Assembly (NCBI GenBank): GCA_900768675.1
Contig: CAAGDT010000166.1
Location: 1-8,948 of the forward strand
Length of the DNA stretch: 8,948 nt
DNA from: Oscillospiraceae bacterium
Lineage (GTDB): Bacteria; Bacillota; Clostridia; Oscillospirales; Ruminococcaceae
Direction: 5' to 3'
A program made the translations under genes and the position numbers. Within the stretch, counting starts at the first letter, position 1; each line of letters opens with the position of its first letter. The notes beneath the pieces were generated by a model. It saw only the letters and a program-made list of their open reading frames with translations. It did no database searches and was not told the origin of the DNA. Below, in pieces: positions 1 to 5,399 of the stretch.

Positions 1-139
1 CCCGTGACTACCTAAATGTAAACGGTCAAAACCGAAACGAAAATACATAAAGCGAGGGCTTTAAATAAGTTTAATTTACCTTTTGTGCAGATTGTCTGTT
101 AAGACAGAATAATTAAGCAAAATATGGTAAATTTCACTA

Positions 140-168
140 TTGAAAAATCCAAAGCTTTTCTGTATAAT
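140..168 (+). promoter_or_regulatory. Sigma-A promoter of the first surface-protein gene
   Basis: A -35 TTGAAA at 140-145 and a -10 TATAAT at 163-168 are separated by 17 bp. Transcription should begin near 175, so the upstream in-frame TTG at 140 lies in the promoter and cannot be the start codon. The 13 bases before the -35 carry GTAA (127-130) at the same distance as in the next two surface genes. Confidence 0.88.
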
Positions 169-176
169 AGTAATCG

Positions 177-197
177 GTAATGGCATAGGCTATTTAC
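177..197 (+). promoter_or_regulatory. Possible 5'-end mRNA hairpin
   Basis: GTAATGGC (177-184) can pair with GCTA plus TTAC (189-197) around an ATAG loop, with one wobble and one bulged T. It sits within a few bases of the predicted RNA 5' end. Such 5' stem-loops are known to stabilise bacterial mRNAs; that role here is inferred. Confidence 0.35.
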
Positions 198-223
198 TAA
201 AAATTTATTGGAGGAAAAACATC

Positions 224-2014
224 ATGAAGATGAACAAGGTTCTCGCTGCTGGTGTAGCAGCAACTTTAGCAGTTACATCTCTTGCAACAATCGTATCTGC
301 TGAAGAATTAACCTTCAACATGGGCTCTACAAGAGGCTACTTAGAAGGTACAATCAAGTCTGAAAGCATCATTGACGAAGCTATTGGTAATGCTGCTACA
401 CAGACAACTATGCAGAAGGTTTACTTCACAACCAACACCAAAGTTAAGGCTGAAGTAGATATCAACGGTCTCTATCGTCTTACTGTTTACCATGACAGCA
501 CAGCTGATCAGGTATTAACACAGGACGGCTTCGACGCTACAAAGGTTCAGGATAAGCTCACAGCTACAGGTACCATCAGCAATGAATGGTGGCAGGGCGG
601 CAAGCTCGTAGTTAAGGGCTACAAGCTCGACAACCAGGGCCAGAAGGCTTCAGTTACAAAGGATTACTCCTTAAACTATGAGTATAACAACAACCTCAGC
701 GACGGCGCATTCACAATCTGCGTTCTTCAGGATAACGAGTTAACCTACAAGGCTGGCGAATTTGCTCCTTCCTACTTCACAGGTATCGAATCCATCGCTA
801 TCGAACTCACAGTTCGTGAGACAGGTATCAAGAGCGAAACACTTTACAACGCACTCAGCGCATTCAATGGTAAGGTTGTAGCTAACATCGGCGACGCTTA
901 TGTAGCTGACTGGGATCCCGCAGTTGGACTCTCTGCTCCTGTTGCTGTTTATGCAGCTAACAAGGCTGCAAACGAGGCTCTTGTGGCTGCACAGGTTGGC
1001 AACAATGCTGCTGCTGCTATTATCGCTTACGGTCTCACAAACGGTGGTTATGCTCCTTCTCAGGGCAAGTACACAGAGGCTGACAGCTTCGCTTACTCTA
1101 TGTCCACAGGTCTTACCTACCCCTTCATGGCAGTAACAGACCTGGACGGCGACAAGACCTTATACAGAAATGAAATCGGTCTCCTTTCTCAGGCTGACGC
1201 TCAGACTGCTGGAACAATCGGCGGTGTTGACGGCGACCAGACATACGATGACAACGGTTTCGGTACAAATCCTAAGGACTTCGCAGGTCTTGCTTCTCAG
1301 GTAGCTGACTTCTTCAACAAGCAGACCAACGGTAAGATCAAGTTCGAGTTCACAACACAGGCTGCTTCCGGCGGAAACGACTGGGTAACAGGCGGTGTTC
1401 CTTCCACACAGGTTGGTATCAAGAACGCTCTTGGCGATGCTACAGCTAACGACTTCGTACTCTTCTTCAACTACAACCAGACTGGTTCTCTCCAGGCTGT
1501 AACTGAAGTTGACGCTGACGCTGGTTCTGTTACATTCGATATCTCCGACATTCTTGACGCTCTTGATGGCAAGACAATCGGTGTTATCGACAACATCTAC
1601 TACGGTATGACAAAGGGCGTTGTTTATACTCCTACTAAGAAGGGTCTTGAAGTTAAGACAATCACACTTTCTTACGAAGAGACAGACGACGATGCTGATA
1701 TCGAAGACGATACAGTTGAAGACGATGCACCCGTTGAAGATGACGCTGACGATGCAGACGATGCAGACGATGCAGACGATGCAGACGATGCAGACGACGA
1801 TGACGATGCAACAATCGACGAAGACGACGACGATGACGATTACGTTGACGAAGACGACGACGACGACGATACAGACGTTGACGGCGATGTTGACGAGCCT
1901 GTAACTCCTGCTGATGACGATGACGATGCTAACCCTGGCACAGGCGTTGCTCTCGCAGTTGTTCCTGCTCTCGTAGCTGCTGCTGCAGTAGTAGTTTCCA
2001 AGAAGAGAAAGTAA
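224..2014 (+). CDS. Secreted, probably wall-anchored protein with poly-Asp stalk and NPGTG sorting signal
   Basis: The 596-residue product starts at ATG 224, 8 bases after GGAGGA (210-215). Residues 1-26 form a signal peptide (MKMNK, an Ala/Val-rich core, cleavage at VSA|EE). Residues 27-487 are an extracellular region I do not recognise. It contains an EF-hand-like loop, D306-L-D-G-D-K-T-L-Y-R-N-E317, and a second DGD segment near 336-343. Residues 488-569 are an extremely acidic stalk: 48 Asp and 6 Glu among 82 residues, including a DAD repeat. The C-terminus is NPGTG (570-574), a hydrophobic stretch and SKKRK, the layout of a sortase substrate with N in place of L in LPXTG. The protein is therefore expected on the cell surface, though no sortase gene is in the window. 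Lys is nearly always AAG and Phe mostly TTC, suggesting high expression. Adhesin, Ca2+-binding surface layer or polysaccharide binding are all possible; none is shown. Confidence 0.9.
   Translation: MKMNKVLAAGVAATLAVTSLATIVSAEELTFNMGSTRGYLEGTIKSESIIDEAIGNAATQTTMQKVYFTTNTKVKAEVDINGLYRLTVYHDSTADQVLTQDGFDATKVQDKLTATGTISNEWWQGGKLVVKGYKLDNQGQKASVTKDYSLNYEYNNNLSDGAFTICVLQDNELTYKAGEFAPSYFTGIESIAIELTVRETGIKSETLYNALSAFNGKVVANIGDAYVADWDPAVGLSAPVAVYAANKAANEALVAAQVGNNAAAAIIAYGLTNGGYAPSQGKYTEADSFAYSMSTGLTYPFMAVTDLDGDKTLYRNEIGLLSQADAQTAGTIGGVDGDQTYDDNGFGTNPKDFAGLASQVADFFNKQTNGKIKFEFTTQAASGGNDWVTGGVPSTQVGIKNALGDATANDFVLFFNYNQTGSLQAVTEVDADAGSVTFDISDILDALDGKTIGVIDNIYYGMTKGVVYTPTKKGLEVKTITLSYEETDDDADIEDDTVEDDAPVEDDADDADDADDADDADDADDDDDATIDEDDDDDDYVDEDDDDDDTDVDGDVDEPVTPADDDDDANPGTGVALAVVPALVAAAAVVVSKKRK
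1685..1930 (+). repeat. Asp-rich stalk coding region (low complexity)
   Basis: Codons 488-569 of the first surface protein encode 48 Asp and 6 Glu among 82 residues, in runs of up to six Asp. It lies just before the NPGTG motif, where a wall-spanning linker is expected. It contains the 9-bp tandem repeat listed separately. Confidence 0.9.
1751..1795 (+). repeat. 9-bp tandem repeat GATGCAGAC, five exact copies
   Basis: Five perfect head-to-tail copies of GATGCAGAC encode Asp-Ala-Asp units. A degenerate copy (GATGACGCTGAC, 1739-1750) precedes them. The unit length keeps the reading frame, so gain or loss of copies would change stalk length without breaking the protein. Confidence 0.95.
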
Positions 2015-2048
2015 TTAATCTTTAAGGTAATTACAAGCTAAACAAATT

Positions 2049-2080
2049 AAGCGGAACCTTCGGGTTCCGCTTTAATTTTT
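2049..2080 (+). terminator. Intrinsic terminator after the first surface-protein gene
   Basis: A 10-bp stem AAGCGGAACC (2049-2058) / GGTTCCGCTT (2063-2072) closes on a stable TTCG tetraloop and is followed by a T-rich stretch (TAATTTTT). It starts about 35 bases after the stop codon. Confidence 0.93.
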
Positions 2081-2114
2081 CTTTAACTTTAATTACTTAA
2101 TCCGCTTATCATAA

Positions 2115-2162
2115 TTGCATATAATAGGCGGTAAGATTTAGTAATATTGCACATTGACCGAA
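2115..2162 (+). promoter_or_regulatory. Conserved promoter-upstream block, copy 1
   Basis: This 48-base block matches 3894-3941 at 37 of 48 positions without gaps. The identical parts are TTGCATAT (2115-2122), TAGGC (2125-2129), GATTTAGTAA (2135-2144), TGC (2148-2150) and ATTGAC (2153-2158). It ends in the -35 box. It may be a regulator-binding site, an UP-like element, or a relic of duplication. Confidence 0.75.
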
Positions 2163-2182
2163 GAACTATAATAATGTATAAT
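2154..2182 (+). promoter_or_regulatory. Sigma-A promoter of the second surface-protein gene
   Basis: TTGACC (2154-2159), a 17-bp spacer and TATAAT (2177-2182) with TG directly before it. A second TATAAT at 2167-2172 is wrongly spaced from this -35. Transcription should start near 2189, upstream of the RBS at 2227-2234 and downstream of any alternative start promoter overlap. Confidence 0.9.
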
Positions 2183-2196
2183 ATTATTATGCAATA

Positions 2197-2211
2197 ATGT
2201 ACGGTGTACAT
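2197..2211 (+). promoter_or_regulatory. Inverted repeat in the 5' leader
   Basis: ATGTAC and GTACAT flank GGT, giving a perfect 6-bp stem about 8 bases from the predicted RNA 5' end. It could be an RNA-stabilising hairpin or a small operator. Confidence 0.45.
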
Positions 2212-2244
2212 AAATGCTACAATTATAAAGGAGGATTAACTCAA

Positions 2245-3816
2245 ATGAAGTTAAGAAAAGTTTTAGCAGCAATTGCGGCTTCTGCTGTTGCTGTATCTTC
2301 AATTGCTTTTTCTGCTTCGGCTGCTATTGCTGATACAGAAACAGTTATTGATGATTCCTGGTCCAAGAGCGTTGAGTTCGGAACAGGTGTTGTAACAGAA
2401 GCTTGTACAATCGAAGTTAAGGTTAAGGACGCTAAGGACGATGCACAGATCTGCTTAAAGACAAAGGACGCAGGCTGGCCCGCAGTTGACTTAACAGACA
2501 ACTTCACAACAGACGGTTCAAGCGCATCTTTCGATTCTCAGTGGGGCGTACTTGCTATTTCCGCTGACACAACTTCTATCAAGCTCGACATTGACGCTGA
2601 TGAAGCAGCAAAGCTCAACGAGTTCGGCGGCGTTTTCGCAGGCAAGAACTACACATTCGTTTCCGCTGACTTCGCAGCAGCTGCTGAGAATACAGCAGCT
2701 GACGATACAGCAACCGGAGCAACAGAAATTGCAATTTCTTATGTTGCAGACGGTCCTGCTTATACATACGTTGTACCCGCAGGCATTGACACACTTAAGG
2801 TTAAGGTTGCTATCAGCGCAGCTGACGGCGATGCTTTCGGCTGGAACGACTGGTGCGGCGCAGGTGTCGTAGTTGACGGCACAAAGGCTTACCAGTGGGG
2901 CGGCGCTCAGGTTTCCTGGGGCTGGGACTTTGACGGCGACAAGAACGACGACAGCCTTAACGGTGTAAACGGCGAAACATGGTTAGGTACAGTAGGCGCT
3001 GACGGTGGCGAAATCTCTATCCCTGTAAGCGAAGGCGCAGTTGTTGATTTCTACTGCTTAAGCTGGGATTCTTACGCTGGCGTACAGTACACACTCACAT
3101 TTGACGCTCCTTCTGCTAAGGCTACTGCTCCCGCAGAAGACAAGGAAGAAGACAAGGCTGAGGAAGAGGACGAAGCTCCTGCTGACGAAGACGACGCTGA
3201 CGTTGCTCCCCTTGAGCTTGCTGACTGCTACAACAATGGTACAGTTATTCTCGTTGCAGACGACGGCTCTAACGCTTACTGCACAAGCAACGGTATTGAC
3301 GTAACAACAGTTTACGGCTACAAGGTAACAGCACAGTTCCCTGCTGCTGAGGTTGCTGACGAAGCTACATGGATCGGCGGCGGTATCGGCACCAACTCCA
3401 ATTCTACCGGCTGGGCTTCTACCGAATGGGGCAGAGCTGAAAAGCCTATTCTCGTTACTTTTGATTCTAACGGCGTAGCAGAAATCGAGTTCCTTTCCGA
3501 CGCTCCTCTCTTTGCTGCTGACGACGCTTATGCACAGCTCTGGATCCAGTGCTGGGGCGGCACAATGACAATCCTCGACGTTGATGTTCTCGGCGAAGAC
3601 GGCGAAGTTATTGACTGCTTAACAGTTGCTGAACCTCAGGATCAGGAAGTAGTTGCAGCTGACGATGAAGACGAAGCTCCTGCTGAGGGCGACGTTGACG
3701 CTGCTACAGACGACGACAAGGGCTCACCTGACACAGGCGTTGCTGACGTTGCAGTAGTTGCAGGTCTTGCAATCGTAGCTGCCGGCGCAGTTCTCGTTTC
3801 CAAGAAGAGAAAGTAA
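2245..3816 (+). CDS. Secreted Trp-rich multidomain surface protein with SPDTG sorting signal
   Basis: The 523-residue product starts at ATG 2245, 10 bases after AAAGGAGG (2227-2234); the in-frame ATG at 2197 has no such site. Residues 1-26 are a signal peptide (MKLRK, Ala-rich core, ASA|A). Three globular parts follow by eye: about 30-150; 158-294, with many Trp and a Ca2+-loop-like DFDGDKNDD at 228-236; and, after an acidic Glu/Asp linker (298-319), about 324-462. The third part resembles the body of the next gene: both have an (I/D)GGIG segment and an IQ(C/Y)WG segment followed by a V-rich strand ending in a Gly turn. The end is SPDTG (494-498), a hydrophobic stretch and SKKRK. Exposed Trp on beta-sandwich-like sequence recalls carbohydrate-binding modules, but that is inference. 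Its last 126 bases differ from those of the next gene at only 9 positions. Confidence 0.9.
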   Translation: MKLRKVLAAIAASAVAVSSIAFSASAAIADTETVIDDSWSKSVEFGTGVVTEACTIEVKVKDAKDDAQICLKTKDAGWPAVDLTDNFTTDGSSASFDSQWGVLAISADTTSIKLDIDADEAAKLNEFGGVFAGKNYTFVSADFAAAAENTAADDTATGATEIAISYVADGPAYTYVVPAGIDTLKVKVAISAADGDAFGWNDWCGAGVVVDGTKAYQWGGAQVSWGWDFDGDKNDDSLNGVNGETWLGTVGADGGEISIPVSEGAVVDFYCLSWDSYAGVQYTLTFDAPSAKATAPAEDKEEDKAEEEDEAPADEDDADVAPLELADCYNNGTVILVADDGSNAYCTSNGIDVTTVYGYKVTAQFPAAEVADEATWIGGGIGTNSNSTGWASTEWGRAEKPILVTFDSNGVAEIEFLSDAPLFAADDAYAQLWIQCWGGTMTILDVDVLGEDGEVIDCLTVAEPQDQEVVAADDEDEAPAEGDVDAATDDDKGSPDTGVADVAVVAGLAIVAAGAVLVSKKRK

Positions 3817-3835
3817 TCTCTCTTAACTGAAAGAC

Positions 3836-3873
3836 AAACGGAGTCTTAACAGACTCCGTTTTCTTTATTTTTT
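3836..3873 (+). terminator. Intrinsic terminator after the second surface-protein gene
   Basis: A 10-bp stem AAACGGAGTC (3836-3845) / GACTCCGTTT (3852-3861) with a TTAACA loop is followed by TCTTTATTTTTT. It begins about 20 bases after the stop. Confidence 0.93.
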
Positions 3874-3893
3874 AACTTATAACCTTAATCGTT

Positions 3894-3941
3894 TTGCATA
3901 TTTTAGGCATTGTGATTTAGTAAAAATGCCTATTGACGGAA
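3894..3941 (+). promoter_or_regulatory. Conserved promoter-upstream block, copy 2
   Basis: This is the gapless counterpart of 2115-2162: TTGCATAT (3894-3901), TAGGC (3904-3908), GATTTAGTAA (3914-3923), TGC (3927-3929) and ATTGAC (3932-3937) occur at identical spacing. The intervening bases differ, as expected if the blocks rather than the whole stretch are constrained. Confidence 0.75.
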
Positions 3942-3961
3942 ATGCGCCGATAAGGTATAAT
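3933..3961 (+). promoter_or_regulatory. Sigma-A promoter of the third surface-protein gene
   Basis: TTGACG (3933-3938), a 17-bp spacer and TATAAT (3956-3961). Transcription is predicted to start near 3968, leaving a leader of roughly 57 bases. Confidence 0.9.
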
Positions 3962-3967
3962 TATACC

Positions 3968-4001
3968 ATACGTAATAGTGCATTGGCGCTATAAACCGTA
4001 T
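3968..4001 (+). promoter_or_regulatory. Possible 5'-end hairpin in the leader
   Basis: ATAGTGC (3975-3981) pairs with GCGCTAT (3986-3992), one G-T wobble, around loop ATTG. An outer helix ATACG (3968-3972) / CGTAT (3997-4001) can extend it. It begins at the predicted transcription start and ends before the RBS at 4011. Confidence 0.45.
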
Positions 4002-4024
4002 TAATAATTAGGAGGACACTTAAA

Positions 4025-4804
4025 ATGAAGTTAAGAAAGTTAATTTCCGCAGCAGCTGCTACAGCAGTTGCAGCAGCATCTTTTGCAACAATTGCAAACG
4101 CAGCTCTCACAGTTCCGGATACTGTTGACCCCGCTGCAAGCATCGGTACAGGTATGTACCTCGTTCAGGTTTTCAACGTAGGTAACGAAGCTGAAGGCAA
4201 GCCCGCTACAGATTACGGCATCGACCTCTCCAAGGTTGCAGCTGTTTCCGTAACAATCAAGGCTGTTGAGCCCGATTACATTGACGGCGGTATCGGCGGC
4301 GCTATCGTTTTCTCCTGCAACGGTGAAGACATTGCATCCGGTACAGACCTCTACAACAAGTACAACTGGCCCAGCTGCGAATACTGGGGATTTGTTGACG
4401 AGGCTCTCGAAATCGATACATTAGCTACCGATAAGCCCGCTCAGGCAGTTAAGGTTGACGACTACACCTACAAAATTACAAACAACACTCTCGTAAACCC
4501 CATCGCTGTTGGTGATGCACAGAAGATCGGTTGCATGCAGGTTGGTATTCAGTACTGGGGCAGCGATATGTCCGACTACGAAGTTATCGAATGTGCAGTT
4601 CTTGACGCTTCCGGTAACGCTCTTGTTACATTCGACGCAACAGGTAAGGCTACAGTAGGCGGCGGCGCTGCTGCTGGCAACGTTGACGCTGCTACAGACT
4701 CTACCAAGGGCTCTCCTGACACAGGCGTTGCTGACGTTGCAGTAGTTGCAGGTCTTGCAATCGTAGCTGCCGGTGCAGTTATCGTTTCCAAGAAGAGAAA
4801 GTAA
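4025..4804 (+). CDS. Small secreted surface protein with SPDTG sorting signal
   Basis: The 259-residue product starts at ATG 4025, 9 bases after GGAGG (4011-4015). The signal peptide is residues 1-26 (MKLRK, Ala-rich core, cleavage ANA|A). Residues 27 to about 210 look like a single beta-rich domain with Trp/Tyr segments (WPSCEYWG, GIQYWG). It shares its layout with the third domain of the preceding gene product. A Gly/Ala-rich linker leads to SPDTG (230-234), a hydrophobic segment and SKKRK. From codon GGC at 4709 to the stop, only 3 of 96 bases differ from the preceding gene. The signal-peptide start (MKLRK) is also shared, so the two are paralogues with divergent middles. Surface location is well supported; ligand and role are unknown. 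A carbohydrate-binding-like fold is possible. Confidence 0.9.
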   Translation: MKLRKLISAAAATAVAAASFATIANAALTVPDTVDPAASIGTGMYLVQVFNVGNEAEGKPATDYGIDLSKVAAVSVTIKAVEPDYIDGGIGGAIVFSCNGEDIASGTDLYNKYNWPSCEYWGFVDEALEIDTLATDKPAQAVKVDDYTYKITNNTLVNPIAVGDAQKIGCMQVGIQYWGSDMSDYEVIECAVLDASGNALVTFDATGKATVGGGAAAGNVDAATDSTKGSPDTGVADVAVVAGLAIVAAGAVIVSKKRK

Positions 4805-4826
4805 TTTTTCTGATAGAAAACAGCAG

Positions 4827-4856
4827 AAACCCTCCCGCCTTTCGGGAGGGTTTTTC
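4827..4856 (+). terminator. Intrinsic terminator after the third surface-protein gene
   Basis: An 11-bp stem AAACCCTCCCG (4827-4837) / CGGGAGGGTTT (4843-4853) with loop CCTTT runs into a TTTTT tract at 4851-4855. It is the strongest hairpin of the region. Confidence 0.95.
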
Positions 4857-4906
4857 GTATATACAAGCCTTTTTAGGGAAAGCTAATCCCGAAAGGTTGT
4901 GATACT

Positions 4907-5107
4907 ATGATGAAAAACGACGGACCTGCCGTGCCTCTGGGGCTGGGATATGCTCTTGCGGAGAATAACGAGGCGCTTAAATATTTTGCCGCCCTTTCCT
5001 CAGAAAATCAGCGGGAGATTATTGAGCAGACAAGGAAAATCGGCTCAAAGGCTGAGATGCGGCAGTTTGTGGAGAACCTTGTGAACAGAGAAAATCCGAC
5101 ATTATGA
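4907..5107 (+). CDS. Small conserved-type protein of unknown function (66 aa)
   Basis: The start is ATG 4907, with a second ATG at 4910 directly after; AAAGG at 4892-4896 is 10 bases before the first. The product has no signal peptide or membrane segment. The pattern is LGLGYALAEN, then a helix with F-x-x-LSSENQREII, then a KIGSKAEMRQFVENL end. It resembles, from memory, a widespread group of small clostridial proteins with G(F/L)G-ALA-N near the N-terminus and SK-EM near the C-terminus; I know no function for them. It is probably a short all-helical cytosolic protein. I see no convincing promoter between the upstream terminator and the RBS, so weak or read-through transcription is possible. 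A terminator follows 10 bases after the stop. Confidence 0.75.
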   Translation: MMKNDGPAVPLGLGYALAENNEALKYFAALSSENQREIIEQTRKIGSKAEMRQFVENLVNRENPTL

Positions 5108-5117
5108 TAAAAAGCTT

Positions 5118-5139
5118 AGGGCTGCCATTCGGCAGCCCT
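5118..5139. terminator. Bidirectional terminator between convergent genes
   Basis: AGGGCTGCC (5118-5126) and GGCAGCCCT (5131-5139) form a 9-bp stem around ATTC. On plus it is followed by CTTTCCTGTT; on minus by AAGCTTTTTATC. It lies between the 66-aa gene on plus (stop 5107) and the Cys-rich peptide on minus (stop 5158), so it can end both transcripts. Confidence 0.85.
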
Positions 5140-5157
5140 CTTTCCTGTTAACCGCTA

Positions 5158-5295
5158 TCAGCAGCCGCATCCGCAGCCGTTGCCGTTACCGCAGCTGGGT
5201 GCACAGTCGCAGCTACAGCCGCCCCAGTTACCGTTACCACAGCAGCAGAATAAGAGAATAAGGACAATAATCCAGATGCAGTTGTTACCGAACAT
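5158..5295 (-). CDS. Cys-rich, Gly-rich small membrane peptide (45 aa)
   Basis: Reading minus from ATG 5295-5293 gives 45 residues ending at TGA 5160-5158. AGGAGG (5310-5305 on minus) lies 9 bases before the start, an excellent site. The peptide begins MFGNNC, then a hydrophobic segment at 7-16 (IWIIVLILLF), then three consecutive Cys (17-19). A Gly/Asn/Cys tail follows with Cys at 27, 29, 31, 35, 41, 43 and 45. In total 11 of 45 residues are Cys, and GNGN occurs twice. It resembles the short proteins that annotation pipelines call chorion-class high-cysteine proteins in Clostridia, whose function is unknown. The layout suggests a membrane-inserted peptide with a metal-binding, disulfide-linked or lipidated Cys region; this is inference. 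It is divergent from the clpC-type gene and shares with it the intergenic palindrome. Confidence 0.82.
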   Translation of the reverse strand: MFGNNCIWIIVLILLFCCCGNGNWGGCSCDCAPSCGNGNGCGCGC

Positions 5296-5320
5296 AATAT
5301 GTTTCCTCCTGATTAATTAT

Positions 5321-5338
5321 TTATGAAACGTTTCATAA
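5321..5338. promoter_or_regulatory. 18-bp perfect palindrome, candidate operator
   Basis: TTATGAAACGTTTCATAA is perfectly self-complementary, with a central CG and AAACGTTT core typical of LacI-family operators. It lies between the divergent Cys-rich peptide gene and the clpC-type gene, directly upstream of a TATAAT on plus (5339-5344). It does not fit the 14-base spacing of CcpA cre sites or the CtsR heptamer direct repeat. Confidence 0.6.
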
Positions 5339-5344
5339 TATAAT
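5339..5344 (+). promoter_or_regulatory. Possible -10 box for the clpC-type gene
   Basis: A TATAAT lies 56 bases before the clpC start and abuts the palindrome. No good -35 is found at 16-18 bp, so this promoter would need an activator or another sigma factor, or it is only AT-rich background. Confidence 0.35.
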
Positions 5345-5399
5345 ATATGTAATAGGCGAAAAAGTGTTACAACGTTGCAGAAAAAATGGAGGCGGTTTT

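Noticed and set aside
140..223. Upstream in-frame extension of the first surface protein from TTG 140
   Set aside because: It overlaps the -35 and -10 boxes, lacks an RBS, and would bury the signal peptide; ATG 224 has an ideal RBS.
1751..1795. Short repeats as a possible CRISPR
   Set aside because: The units are 9 bp with no spacers and are in frame inside a coding region.
2197..2244. Upstream ATG 2197 for the second surface protein
   Set aside because: It has no RBS and adds 16 residues before a clear signal peptide; ATG 2245 follows AAAGGAGG.
5321..5338. CcpA cre site
   Set aside because: The TGAAACGTTTCA core is two bases shorter than the 14-base cre consensus; a different LacI-family site is more likely.
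5296..5399. CtsR or CIRCE heat-shock operator before clpC
   Set aside because: No GGTCAAA direct repeat and no 9-N9-9 CIRCE inverted repeat is present.
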